A stretch of 64,000 nucleotides of DNA from UTCHB3 sp002050155 (GTDB lineage Bacteria > Bacteroidota > Ignavibacteria > Ignavibacteriales > Ignavibacteriaceae): assembly GCA_030584105.1 (NCBI GenBank), contig CP129491.1, positions 1,674,001 to 1,738,000 of the forward strand, written 5' to 3'. Shown here in pieces: positions 55,933 to 64,000 of this stretch. The first letter of the stretch is position 1. The number at the start of each line of letters is the position of its first letter. The position numbers and the translations under genes are program-made. The notes beneath the pieces are model-generated. The model worked only from the letters and a program-made list of their open reading frames with translations. It ran no database searches and had not been told where the DNA came from.

Positions 55933-58485
55933 TTGCGTGATAGTCTTATCAAAATTAAAGTTACTCAATTGCTCAAGAGAATCACATTTTTAACTCTCAT
56001 CTGTATCTCCGTAATTTTCTCTCAAAAAGACGATGTACGGGTAACATCTTTCCTCGTTTACGGGCCACTTAAAGTTATTAACCCTGCAGTTTCATCCGAC
56101 CGGGAAACCCTGATTAAATCTATCTTTTCCGATGGTGATAACATCGAACCTGTTGTTAACCTTTTGAATAATGAAGAGAAATGGGACAGAATGCAGGCTA
56201 CATTTCCCGAAAAATCAAGCAGAACAGATAACGCTATCTATTATGCCGCATTCTGGTTAGAGGCAAAAGGCTTTGCTACGGGTAATTTGAAAGTTTCTTC
56301 AAGGCTTCCCTTCAGAATTTATCTTGAAAACGGAAACAGCCTGTTTAATTTGGACCCTCCTGATGAAGACACCACATCAACCCGTTCCGTAAACACCAAT
56401 GTTTCACTTGAAACCGGCAGGCACCTGTTTATTGTGAAAATGTTTACATTAGCCGACGCTATGGGTGACCGGGAACTTAAAGTGACTTTTTCGCCGGATC
56501 AAGGCTCGGAGTCAAGGGTTTCTGCCACTGTTTCGAGAATTGACTACACTTCTTTCCAAAGGCTTTTAGATGATCCGAAAATTCAGGATGTTTCTGTTTC
56601 GAAAGACGGTAACTACGCTGCCGTTACTGTCAGCAAAAGAAACATCCCCGAGGAAACCAACGATTGGAAAACTTTAATTTTTGACATTAAATCGGGCGAA
56701 CTTATTAAAGAAACCAATGTTTCGGGCTTTAATTGGGTAACCGGTGATAAATATTCTTATGTTGTGTACGGCAACAAAGGCACCTCGCTTTACATCACCT
56801 CGGTAAAAAGCGGCGTAACTCAGACTGTCGTTGAAGCAGTGGATAATCTGGCGGTTTCTTATTTCTCTAAAGACGGTTCAAAATATTTCTATATGATATC
56901 AAAAGATGAACCTGAATATAACGAGGGTTTTAAAAAACACAGAGGAATACCCGACAGAATACCGGGGTACAGAACAAAATATAAAACTGTTTTGTACGAC
57001 CTGAACACGGGGCTTTCATCCCTGCTCACCGATTTTAATGACGGTTTTATCCTTTCTTCGGTCTCCCGGGATAACAACAAACTGCTTTTTTACCGCTCAG
57101 GTTTTGATGCCGCAACAAGGCCTTACGAATACGCTGACTACTTCCTTTATGACCTGAAAACGGGGTCGCTGGATTCTCTTTTCAGGATTTTTGGCGGCGG
57201 AATGACCTCATTCACAAAAGATGGAGATAAAATTCTGATTTCCGGCGGTCCTTCTGTTTTCAACGGAATTGGCGCTACTACCCCCGCAGATGTTATCCCA
57301 AACGACTATAACACGCTACTTTTTAGTTTTGATTTGAAAACGAAAACGCCCGAGTGCTTAACAAAAGAGTTCGACCCAGCCATTTCTTCTTATTATTTGA
57401 ATGATGAAACGGGAGATATTTACCTCCTGACGACCGATAAAAGCTATTTCACCCTATGGAAAAGAGATAAAACCGGGGAATTTTCCGAGGTTAAATCACC
57501 CGTTAAATCAATTGAAGAGTTAGCGTTTGATCCCCGGTTTAATTATGCCGTAGTTGCAGGCTCTGACCCCGACTACCCCGGAAGGGCTTTCGTGATCGAC
57601 CTGAACAGCGGAAAATCAAAACTACTTTTTGACCCAAATGAACCTTATTACAGGAACATTGTTAGAAGTAAATATGAAGAGTTTTCGTTTCAGACGGATA
57701 AAGGAAGAAATATTGACTGCACTATTTTCTTTCCGCCTGATTATAATCAGGAGAAAAAATACCCATGTATCGTTAATTACTATGGAGGAACTACACCCGT
57801 TTCAAACACTTTTGAGGGTAGGTACCCTAAAAACATCTGGGCTGCAAACGGCTATATTGTTTTTATTCTGCAGCCTTCAGGTGCAATTGGCTATGGGCAG
57901 CAGTTTTCTGCATATCATGTTAACGACTGGGGCGAGACCGTAGCGCAGGAAATTATTCAGGGAACAAAAGAGATGCTGAAACGATACCCATCGGTTAATC
58001 CTGAGAAACTTGGGTGTATCGGCGCTTCGTACGGTGGCTTTATGACGATGTCGTTAGTTACTAAAACCGATATTTTTGCCGCCGCAATCTCTCATGCAGG
58101 CATTAGTGACCTGACTGAATATTGGGGTGTTGGCTACTGGGGCGTTTCTTACTCGGCAGGGGCCACTGCGAACAGTTTCCCATGGAACAGAAAGGATATT
58201 TACATCGACAAAAGCCCCGTCTTTTTTGCTGATAAGGTGAACACGCCTATTCTCCTTCTGCACGGAAACAGCGACACGAATGTGCCACCGGGGGGAAGTG
58301 AAATATTTTATTCCGCTTTAAAAATGCTGGGCAAAGAGGCGGAATTTATAGAAGTGGATAAACAAGACCACCACATCTTGGAATATAACAAACGCCTGAA
58401 ATGGTCGAAAACTATTCTGGCTTGGTTCGACAAATATCTTAAAGACGACCCCAACTGGTGGAACGCTCTTTATGATAACGAATAA
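55933..58485 (+). CDS. Secreted S9-family (prolyl oligopeptidase/acylaminoacyl-type) peptidase
   Basis: The 850-residue protein begins with a non-ATG start; TTG 55933 or TTG 55927 are the candidates, and no ATG precedes the signal segment ITFLTLICISVIFSQ. A novel-looking N-terminal beta domain (about 35-210) comes before a propeller and C-terminal alpha/beta hydrolase. The triad is in IGASYGGFMTMSLV (Ser), LLLHGNSDTNVPPGGSE (Asp) and DKQDHHILEY (His). It is distinct from the OpB-like enzyme at 33809. It is followed by a receiver-like GAF protein 24 bp away. Confidence 0.88.
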   Translation: MRDSLIKIKVTQLLKRITFLTLICISVIFSQKDDVRVTSFLVYGPLKVINPAVSSDRETLIKSIFSDGDNIEPVVNLLNNEEKWDRMQATFPEKSSRTDNAIYYAAFWLEAKGFATGNLKVSSRLPFRIYLENGNSLFNLDPPDEDTTSTRSVNTNVSLETGRHLFIVKMFTLADAMGDRELKVTFSPDQGSESRVSATVSRIDYTSFQRLLDDPKIQDVSVSKDGNYAAVTVSKRNIPEETNDWKTLIFDIKSGELIKETNVSGFNWVTGDKYSYVVYGNKGTSLYITSVKSGVTQTVVEAVDNLAVSYFSKDGSKYFYMISKDEPEYNEGFKKHRGIPDRIPGYRTKYKTVLYDLNTGLSSLLTDFNDGFILSSVSRDNNKLLFYRSGFDAATRPYEYADYFLYDLKTGSLDSLFRIFGGGMTSFTKDGDKILISGGPSVFNGIGATTPADVIPNDYNTLLFSFDLKTKTPECLTKEFDPAISSYYLNDETGDIYLLTTDKSYFTLWKRDKTGEFSEVKSPVKSIEELAFDPRFNYAVVAGSDPDYPGRAFVIDLNSGKSKLLFDPNEPYYRNIVRSKYEEFSFQTDKGRNIDCTIFFPPDYNQEKKYPCIVNYYGGTTPVSNTFEGRYPKNIWAANGYIVFILQPSGAIGYGQQFSAYHVNDWGETVAQEIIQGTKEMLKRYPSVNPEKLGCIGASYGGFMTMSLVTKTDIFAAAISHAGISDLTEYWGVGYWGVSYSAGATANSFPWNRKDIYIDKSPVFFADKVNTPILLLHGNSDTNVPPGGSEIFYSALKMLGKEAEFIEVDKQDHHILEYNKRLKWSKTILAWFDKYLKDDPNWWNALYDNE

Positions 58486-58508
58486 AATTTTTCACATTTT
58501 TTGAGGTA

Positions 58509-59696
58509 ATGATGAACGGATACAGATCCATTCTTCTCTTTTCAGATAACCCTGAAACAATCGATATTTACTCTGAATTTGCCCGTAAAGCTGATCATGA
58601 CCTGCTACATTTAGCGAAAAGCCAACAAAGTTTGCGCGAAATTTCATCTAAAACTGCAGATTTAATCTTTGTTGAAATCTCACAGCCCTCGATGGCGGAA
58701 ATTGAGTTTGTGGACGCACTACACTCACAAAGTGAGAACACACCGATTATGATCGTTTCTTCATTTTTTTACGAAACCAGGGAAATTGTTTTTGGAGATA
58801 AGATAAGCGATTTTATCCGTAACCCACTTACTGTTGAAAAATTGGAGGAAACAACCGCAGGTTTCTTCTCAAAAAGCGCCGCTAAAACTGCCGCTCCCGA
58901 GCCGGAAAGCAAAATAGAAAGATTGATGAACCTGAATAAAAGGCTTACTGTTCTTTTGGAGCTGAACCGCTCTCTTACTTCTATCACCGACCTTGACGAA
59001 CTTCTGGCACACATTATTAAAGTGGTACCCGATGTGCTGATGGCTGAAAGAGCTACTGTCTTTATTAATGACAAAGAAAAGGGCGAATTGTGGTCGCGCA
59101 CAGGAACCGGGTTGAAAGCCTCCGATATTCGTTTCCCGAATAATCAGGGAATTGCCGGTGAGGTTTTCACTTCAGGGGTTCCCCTTACAATCCTTGAACC
59201 GTACGACCATCCGAAATTTAACAAGGAGTTCGACCTGAAATCGGGCTTTAAAACTTTGAATATTCTTGCCTGTCCTCTGAAAAATATAAACGCTGAAAAC
59301 ATCGGCGTTATTCAACTGCTGAATAAGAAAGAAGGTAAGTTCAACTCAGACGACGAAACCTATCTTGCCGCATTGGCTTCGGGTATTGGGATTGTGCTGG
59401 AAAACGCCCTTCTTCGGGATAAAATGAAGAAACAACTCGAAGAAGTGAACAGAGCGTATAAAGAGCTTGATATTGCACAGGAAACTATTCTTAAAGAGAC
59501 GAGGATGGCTACCATTTCGGAGTTTTACGCCGTTTTTAGTGAACCACTCACTCAGAATAAACCGTTAAATATTATCGCTGACCTGAAGAACGATTACCCC
59601 TACGACTCTCAACTGGTCAGGAAACTTGAAGTGTTGGAAGATACGCTGACATCTTTGGTGAAAAACACTGAAGCTTTCACAAAACAGTATGTGTAG
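58509..59696 (+). CDS. Pseudo-receiver plus GAF domain protein with degenerate kinase-like tail
   Basis: Residues about 6-120 have a response-regulator receiver fold, but the phospho-acceptor Asp is replaced by E56 (LIFVEIS) and the conserved Lys-Pro by Asn-Pro (IRNPL at 103-107). Residues about 157-304 form a GAF domain (LLAHIIKVVPDVLMAERATV ... NNQGIAGEVF). The tail about 310-395 resembles a histidine-kinase dimerisation segment (MATISEFYAVFSEPLTQN) that lacks the phospho-His, with no ATPase domain. It is probably a sensor or scaffold independent of phosphotransfer. It overlaps msrA by one base. Confidence 0.8.
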   Translation: MMNGYRSILLFSDNPETIDIYSEFARKADHDLLHLAKSQQSLREISSKTADLIFVEISQPSMAEIEFVDALHSQSENTPIMIVSSFFYETREIVFGDKISDFIRNPLTVEKLEETTAGFFSKSAAKTAAPEPESKIERLMNLNKRLTVLLELNRSLTSITDLDELLAHIIKVVPDVLMAERATVFINDKEKGELWSRTGTGLKASDIRFPNNQGIAGEVFTSGVPLTILEPYDHPKFNKEFDLKSGFKTLNILACPLKNINAENIGVIQLLNKKEGKFNSDDETYLAALASGIGIVLENALLRDKMKKQLEEVNRAYKELDIAQETILKETRMATISEFYAVFSEPLTQNKPLNIIADLKNDYPYDSQLVRKLEVLEDTLTSLVKNTEAFTKQYV

Positions 59697-60379
59697 TGAA
59701 AGTAAATTTTCTTTACGGTTGGTGCAAAAACACTTCACTGCCGGTTCTTATTATCTTTTTCTCTTTGAACTCCTTGAGTTGCGCAGGGGAAAGAGAGTAT
59801 AAATATATTTTTTCGAACAACGGAGAAGGAATGAACACAGATTCTTCCAAATTAAAAACCGCAGTATTTGGAGCGGGCTGCTTCTGGTGTGTTGAAGCAG
59901 TTTTCGACCGCCTGAAAGGGGTTGTGAAAATTGAACCCGGTTACGCAGGGGGTACACTTCCGAATCCTACTTACGAGCAGGTTTGCTCGGGTAATACCGG
60001 GCACGCCGAAGTCTGCAACATCATATATGACCCCGGAGTTATTTCTTACGAGGAGCTGCTTGAGGTCTTTTGGTACACGCACGACCCCACAACGGTGAAC
60101 CGGCAAGGGAATGATGTGGGTGAGCAGTATCGTTCCGTTATCTTTTTCTGCGATGATGAACAGGAAAAACTTGCAAAACACTACAAAAAGAAATTAGATG
60201 ATTCGGGAGTATTTAACGCACCGATCGTTACGGAAATTTTGCCGTTGGTTAAGGTTTACCCGGCGGAAAATTATCATCAAAAATATTTTGACCAAAATGG
60301 GAACCAACCTTACTGCAGTTTCGTAATAAAACCAAAAGTTGAAAAATTTGAAAAGATTTTTCACGATAAACTTAAATAG
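59696..60379 (+). CDS. msrA: Peptide methionine sulfoxide reductase MsrA, lipoprotein form
   Basis: MsrA reduces methionine-S-sulfoxide in proteins. The start is GTG 59696, sharing its G with the previous stop (TAGTG). The N-terminus has a lipoprotein-like signal (LIIFFSLNSLSC, C29) about 50 residues before the enzyme. The catalytic motif GAGCFWCVEAVF has C62 and C65, followed by EPGYAGGTLPNPTYEQVCSG, TGHAEV, FWYTHDPTTVNRQGNDVGEQ and NYHQKYF. The added lipobox suggests an envelope-anchored enzyme. Its last codons (CTT AAA TAG) begin the 30-bp array. Confidence 0.95.
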   Translation: MKVNFLYGWCKNTSLPVLIIFFSLNSLSCAGEREYKYIFSNNGEGMNTDSSKLKTAVFGAGCFWCVEAVFDRLKGVVKIEPGYAGGTLPNPTYEQVCSGNTGHAEVCNIIYDPGVISYEELLEVFWYTHDPTTVNRQGNDVGEQYRSVIFFCDDEQEKLAKHYKKKLDDSGVFNAPIVTEILPLVKVYPAENYHQKYFDQNGNQPYCSFVIKPKVEKFEKIFHDKLK

Positions 60380-60720
60380 TTGCTGAATTTTAACCGGTAG
60401 TTTAGTTAATATCTAAATTTTAACGATTTTCTTAATTAATATCTGAATTTTAACGATTTTCTTAATTAATTTGTAAATTTTAACGAGTACCTTGATTAAT
60501 ATCTGAATTTTAACGATTTTCTTAATTAATTTGTAAATTTTAACGAGTACCTTGATTAATATCTGAATTTTAACGATTTTCTTAATTAATTTGTAAATTT
60601 TAACGAGTACCTTGATTAATATCTGAATTTTAACGATTTTCTTAATTAATTTGTAAATTTTAACGAGTACCTTGATTAATATCTGAATTTTAACGATTTT
60701 CTTAATTAATATCTAAAAAC
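60371..60720 (+). repeat. 30-bp tandem array seeded on the msrA stop codon
   Basis: Eleven full 30-bp units plus a partial one. The first unit contains the final msrA codons and stop. Units 5 to 10 alternate two types as an exact 60-bp period: 60481-60540, 60541-60600 and 60601-60660 are identical. Every unit holds TTAATTAAT-like and AATTTTAACG elements. There is no spacer, so it is not CRISPR. The array ends 12 bp before the AIM24-family start. Confidence 0.95.
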
Positions 60721-60732
60721 AGGAGCATATAA

Positions 60733-61491
60733 ATGACTTCACACGAGATCGACTATGAGATCTTTGGTTCTGACCTGCAAATGGTTGAAATCGAATTGGA
60801 CCCCGGCGAAACTGTAATTGCAGAAGCGGGGGCTATGTGTTACCTCGAAAGTGGTATCGAGTTCGAAGCCAAAATGGGCGACGGTACAGACGCCGGCGGT
60901 TTCTTTGGTAAACTTGCTTCTGCAGGCAAAAGGATGCTTGCAGGTGAGTCACTTTTCTTAACACATTTTACTAACCACGGCAACGGCAAAAAACGAGTCT
61001 CTTTTGCTGCACCTTATCCCGGCAAAATTATCCCGATCGACCTTACAAATTTCAACGGGTCTATCCTGTGCCAGTCCGACGCTTTTTTATGTGCGGCTAT
61101 GGGTACAAAAATATCGATTGCTTTCACTCAAAAATTGGGTGCAGGTTTCTTCGGTGGAGCCGGGTTTATTCTCCAAAAGTTAGTCGGCGACGGAAAAATT
61201 TTCGTACACAGTGGTGGCACGATTATTAAGAAAGAATTGGTTAACGACACCTTGAGAGTTGATCCGGGCTGCATCGTTGCTTTCTCCGAAGGATTGGATT
61301 ACTCTATCGAGAGATCCGGCGGTTTGAAAACAATGTTTTTTGGTGGCGAAGGGCTTTTCTTAGCCACACTTAGAGGAACCGGCACAGCCTATGTGCAGAG
61401 CCTGCCGTTCTCAAGACTTGCTGATAAAATAATCGCCAGAGTACCGAAAGATTCTTCATCTTCTTCAAGTATAAGTTTCAAGAAAGATTAA
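60733..61491 (+). CDS. AIM24/TIGR00266-family protein
   Basis: The 252-residue protein has the AIM24 double-beta fold: VEIELDPGETVIAEAGAMCY, LTHFTNHGNGKKRVSFAAPY, GKIIPIDL, and FFGGEGLFLATLRGTGTAYV at 208-227, with a Ser-rich tail. Function is unknown across the family; mitochondrial members affect inner-membrane organisation. AGGAG lies 8 bases before ATG. It is flanked by two tandem arrays. Confidence 0.9.
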   Translation: MTSHEIDYEIFGSDLQMVEIELDPGETVIAEAGAMCYLESGIEFEAKMGDGTDAGGFFGKLASAGKRMLAGESLFLTHFTNHGNGKKRVSFAAPYPGKIIPIDLTNFNGSILCQSDAFLCAAMGTKISIAFTQKLGAGFFGGAGFILQKLVGDGKIFVHSGGTIIKKELVNDTLRVDPGCIVAFSEGLDYSIERSGGLKTMFFGGEGLFLATLRGTGTAYVQSLPFSRLADKIIARVPKDSSSSSSISFKKD

Positions 61492-61583
61492 TTTGAGCAT
61501 AGTTTAAGTTTCTTTTTTTAAGATTAAAGATTTTGTTTGAAGATTCAAAATTTAAGATTTAAGATTTAAGATTTAAGCATTCG

Positions 61584-61762
61584 CTTCCTGATTGCGTTAT
61601 TCAGGCAATAGTATCAACTAAACTTCCTGATAGTATTTTTCGGGAAACAGTTTTAACTAAACTTCCTGATAGCATTTTTCGGGAAACAGTTTTAACTAAA
61701 CTTCCTGATTGCATTTTTCGGGAAACAGTTTAACTAAACTTCCTGATTGCATTTTTCGGACG
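61584..61762 (+). repeat. 39-bp tandem array after the AIM24-family gene
   Basis: CTTCCTGAT starts at 61584, 61623, 61662, 61701 and 61739, so five units of 39, 39, 39 and 38 bp. A microrepeat of ATTTAAG (61556-61577) precedes it. Units share TTTTTCGGGAAACAGTTT. No spacer and no open frame. Confidence 0.9.
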
Positions 61763-61797
61763 GTGATCTTATTTTCTTTTATTTAAGATTTCTTATA

Positions 61798-61829
61798 AGA
61801 GGCAGTCTAAAAAGGCTGCCTCTATTTTT
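61798..61829 (+). terminator. Rho-independent terminator
   Basis: AGAGGCAG (61798-61805) pairs with CTGCCTCT (61815-61822), followed by ATTTTTATA. It isolates the AIM24-family gene from the restriction-modification genes. Confidence 0.85.
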
Positions 61830-62024
61830 ATATAAACCTGTTTTTCCGCTGTTTCAACTTTTCATTTTTCAAAAATTTAGGAAATAAGTGTTTGGTACAA
61901 AAGGATATGTTTGCACTTTCCCCCTCCTGTTTAAGCAGATATGTTGATTTATTTATCCAAAATTCAACAAGGTAACTTTTATCAACTATTTTTACCGAAA
62001 TATAAAAATTGCGTTTATTTTTGT

Positions 62025-62032
62025 TATATTTG
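62025..62032 (+). promoter_or_regulatory. Possible Bacteroidota -7 box of vsr
   Basis: TATATTTG fits TAnnTTTG and lies 4 bases before the vsr ATG, so a transcript would be leaderless or nearly so. No TTTG at the proper upstream distance. Confidence 0.35.
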
Positions 62033-62036
62033 CAAA

Positions 62037-62459
62037 ATGGGAGATGTACATTCCAAAACCGTCAGAAGCTATAATATGAGCCGGATCAGAAGTAAAGACA
62101 CACAACCGGAACTTCTGATAAGGAGGTTTTTATTTGCAAATGGTTTGCGTTACAGACTATATGATAAAAAATTACCGGGGAAACCGGATATAATACTGAA
62201 GAAATTTCGAACTGTAATTTTTGTCCACGGCTGTTTCTGGCATGGACATGATAACTGCAAATATTTTGTAGTGCCTAAAACACGGACAGAATTCTGGCTG
62301 GATAAAATAGAAAGAAATAAAAAGAGAGATAAAGAAAATGCTGCTCTGTTAAAGAATAACGGCTGGAATATTATAATAGTTTATGAATGTCAGCTTAAAA
62401 AAGAAAAACGGGAAGCAGCATTAAATGATGTTTTACAGGAGATAAAAAACAGTTACTGA
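62037..62459 (+). CDS. vsr: Very short patch repair (Vsr) endonuclease
   Basis: Vsr nicks T:G mismatches that arise from deamination of 5-methylcytosine. The start is placed at ATG 62037 (MGDVHSKTVRSYNMSRIRSK); the open frame to 61941 is AT-rich and unlikely. The 140 residues show SRIRSKDTQPELLIRRFLF, the catalytic Asp in KLPGKPDIILKKF, and FVHGCFWHGHDNC with the zinc and metal residues. It is 15 bp ahead of the C5-methyltransferase. Lower GC than the rest of the window suggests recent transfer. Confidence 0.94.
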   Translation: MGDVHSKTVRSYNMSRIRSKDTQPELLIRRFLFANGLRYRLYDKKLPGKPDIILKKFRTVIFVHGCFWHGHDNCKYFVVPKTRTEFWLDKIERNKKRDKENAALLKNNGWNIIIVYECQLKKEKREAALNDVLQEIKNSY

Positions 62460-62474
62460 ATTGAGATATAAAGT

Positions 62475-63722
62475 ATGAAAGAATTGAACTTCATAGATTT
62501 GTTTGCCGGTGCAGGAGGACTTTCAGAAGGCTTTATACGCGCCGGGTTTAACCCGGTAGTTCATGTTGAAATGAATAAAGATGCCTGTGACACTATAAAA
62601 ACAAGGACCGCTTATCATTGGCTAAAAGAGAACGGTCAATCTGAAATATATTATAATTATCTGAAATCTTTTGCGAAAAACAAGGAAGAATTTTGGAAAA
62701 AAGTACCTGAGAATCTTATAAACTCTGTAATTAACATGGAAATTTCAGAAAAAACATTGCACGAAATTTTTAAGATGATAGATAAAGTGCTGGGAGACAA
62801 AGAGGTTGATATTATCATAGGAGGACCGCCTTGTCAGGCATATTCTCTTGTGGGTAGAGCAAGAGATCCACACAAAATGAAAAATGACCCGCGTAATTTC
62901 TTATATAAATATTATGTTAAATTTCTGGAAAAATACCGTCCAAAAATGTTTGTATTTGAAAATGTACCGGGGATTTTATCTGCTAAAAACGGTGTGCATT
63001 TAGACAATATTTTTAAAGCTATAAGAAAAGCCGGATACGAATTAAGTGTTCCCACAAATAAATATAAAACTCTTAATGCTAAAAACTTTGGTGTACTGCA
63101 GGATAGAAAACGGGTCATCATCATCGGTTGGAGAAAGGAATTGAAGTTATCATATCCGGAATTTAATGTGGCAGAAAATAACTTTGAAGTGTTGAAAGAT
63201 TTATTTTCTGACCTGATACCTTTAAATAACGGAAAAGGAACATTAAACGCTGTCAGTTACGCAAAACCAGCAACTTATTATCTTGAAAAAGCTAAAATCC
63301 GGAATGGATTGGATTTTGTTACACAACACATTGCCAGACCCAACAACGAAAATGATCTGGAGATTTATCGTATTGCTGTTGATGAATGGAATAAAGGGAA
63401 AAGATTAAATTATGCTGATTTACCTCCTCGTTTAATAAAACATAATAATACAAAGTCATTTACAAACAGATTTCAAGTCGTGAATGGACAAGGTATTTCA
63501 CATACTGTTGTTGCTCATATTGCAATGGACGGACATTACTATATACACCCCGACAAGGAACAAAACCGCTCCATTACAGTCAGGGAAGCCGCCAGAATAC
63601 AGTCTTTCCCTGATGATTATTTCTTTGAAGGAAGCCGTTCTGCAGCTTTTCAACAAATAGGAAATGCTGTTCCGCCTTTAATGGCTGAGAAAATTGCTGA
63701 AAAAATCAGAGGGATGTTATGA
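62475..63722 (+). CDS. dcm: DNA (cytosine-5-)-methyltransferase
   Basis: The 415-residue enzyme has motif I FIDLFAGAGGLSEGF (7-21), catalytic Cys120 in GGPPCQAYS, motif VI FENVPG at 161-166, motif VIII QDRKRVIIIGWR and motif X QQIGNAVPP. Between motif I and IV, residues about 50-112 are an extra charged segment. A target-recognition region spans roughly 235-330. The recognition site is unknown. It overlaps the broken gene after it by ATGA. Confidence 0.94.
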   Translation: MKELNFIDLFAGAGGLSEGFIRAGFNPVVHVEMNKDACDTIKTRTAYHWLKENGQSEIYYNYLKSFAKNKEEFWKKVPENLINSVINMEISEKTLHEIFKMIDKVLGDKEVDIIIGGPPCQAYSLVGRARDPHKMKNDPRNFLYKYYVKFLEKYRPKMFVFENVPGILSAKNGVHLDNIFKAIRKAGYELSVPTNKYKTLNAKNFGVLQDRKRVIIIGWRKELKLSYPEFNVAENNFEVLKDLFSDLIPLNNGKGTLNAVSYAKPATYYLEKAKIRNGLDFVTQHIARPNNENDLEIYRIAVDEWNKGKRLNYADLPPRLIKHNNTKSFTNRFQVVNGQGISHTVVAHIAMDGHYYIHPDKEQNRSITVREAARIQSFPDDYFFEGSRSAAFQQIGNAVPPLMAEKIAEKIRGML

Positions 63723-64000
63723 TAAATTTTCAATACTTTCCAAAGAATGAAGAGATTCCACAGCATTTATAGGATATGGTTTCAGTTTTTTCAGATAATC
63801 TTTTCAAAATTGATTCGGAAAAACATAAATACAACAGCAATTAGGTGTTAAGTTTTATTACTGAAAATCTAAAACAAACAGGGCTTACTGTGGAGGAAAG
63901 TAAAAAAAGCGATGACAAAATCAAAGTCCCTGTATTATTTGGGGTTAATGGTAAATTAGAAAAGTATTTTGAGGCTGATGCCTTTAATTCCAAAACGAAT
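63719..64000 (+). pseudogene. Disrupted gene next to the methyltransferase, probable restriction endonuclease (cut by right edge)
   Basis: Starting at ATG 63719 (overlapping the methyltransferase stop), the frame reads MINFQYFPKNEEIPQHL, TAG at 63770-63772, DMVSVFSDNLFKIDSEKHKY-NSN, TAG at 63842-63844, then VLSFITENLKQTGLTVEESK and KVPVLFGVNGKLEKYFEADA to the window edge. Three stretches in one frame broken only by two amber codons indicate one gene with two nonsense changes. Position and the later E...EADA pattern suggest a restriction nuclease partner, but no family is firmly recognised. Confidence 0.7.

Noticed and set aside
60371..60720. CRISPR array
   Set aside because: Units are contiguous with no variable spacers, begin inside the msrA stop region and no cas genes are present.
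61584..61762. CRISPR array
   Set aside because: The 39-bp units follow one another without unique spacers.

Overview
The window looks like a chromosomal segment from an uncultured or little-studied member of the Ignavibacteria (Bacteroidota/Chlorobiota group). The main evidence is four proteins, one cut by the left edge, that end in the type IX secretion (T9SS) sorting domain typical of that group (NYPNPFNP ... SGIYLYRL ... KKMLLLK). Many signal peptides, lipoproteins, a DUF5686 outer-membrane protein and a PafA-type phosphatase point the same way. Most of the window is moderately AT-rich and dense in ordinary genes. The right end (about 61.9-64 kb) is clearly more AT-rich and holds a restriction-modification island.

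Layout. 0-2 kb (+): end of a T9SS cargo gene, then ruvC and ruvA (Holliday-junction resolution). 2-9 kb (-): FAH-family hydrolase, DUF5686 protein, an O-antigen-ligase-like protein with a large inserted beta-rich domain, and PafA-type alkaline phosphatase. 9.5-13.7 kb (-): a decayed T9SS-cargo patch with a duplicated signal-peptide segment, a sorting-domain remnant and a small zinc-ribbon gene whose N-terminus is out of frame. 14-15.4 kb (+): phosphomannomutase-type enzyme. 15.6-25.2 kb (-): a long gene train of NCS2 permease, era, EamA transporter, acylphosphatase, ispF, lnt, lipoprotein, LEA14-like protein and an FHA-FHA-ABC transporter. 25.4-31.8 kb (-): a TerB-like protein and a peptidoglycan-recycling set (GH3-beta-lactamase fusion, AmpG-like permease, BadF-type sugar kinase). 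32-36 kb: class V aminotransferase (+) and secreted oligopeptidase B (-). 36.5-42 kb (-): a T9SS cargo pseudogene with two nonsense codons, an Asp-box (sialidase-like) T9SS cargo, pdxJ and nth. 42.3-45.3 kb (+): a second phosphohexomutase, an MmcQ-like protein and an aminotransferase. 45.4-48.5 kb (-): initiator tRNA, VanX-type dipeptidase, M14 carboxypeptidase. 48.6-52.6 kb (+): TerB-like protein and a Tricorn homologue. 52.9-55.8 kb (-): TPR protein, PstS-like lipoprotein, small membrane protein. 55.9-61.5 kb (+): S9 peptidase, pseudo-receiver-GAF protein, msrA, a 30-bp tandem array, AIM24-family protein and a 39-bp array. 61.9-64 kb (+): vsr, a C5-methyltransferase and a nonsense-broken partner gene.

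The most unusual signal is not a gene family. Tails or junctions of genes are repeatedly duplicated in tandem. The clearest cases are the era/EamA junction (65-bp units) and the EamA/acylphosphatase junction (76-bp units). In each, the extra units form chains of overlapping mini-ORFs (two of 22 codons, two of 30 codons) that would pass ribosomes from one gene to the next. Copies of the FAH, EamA and Asp-box protein tails differ from the real tails partly at synonymous positions, so they may be remnants of diverged alleles rather than fresh duplications. Other strong points are the ligase with a roughly 300-residue insertion, the FHA-gated ABC exporter with its LEA14 and lipoprotein partners, and the broken gene next to vsr-dcm.

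All assignments come from reading the sequence and recalled family features; no database search was run.
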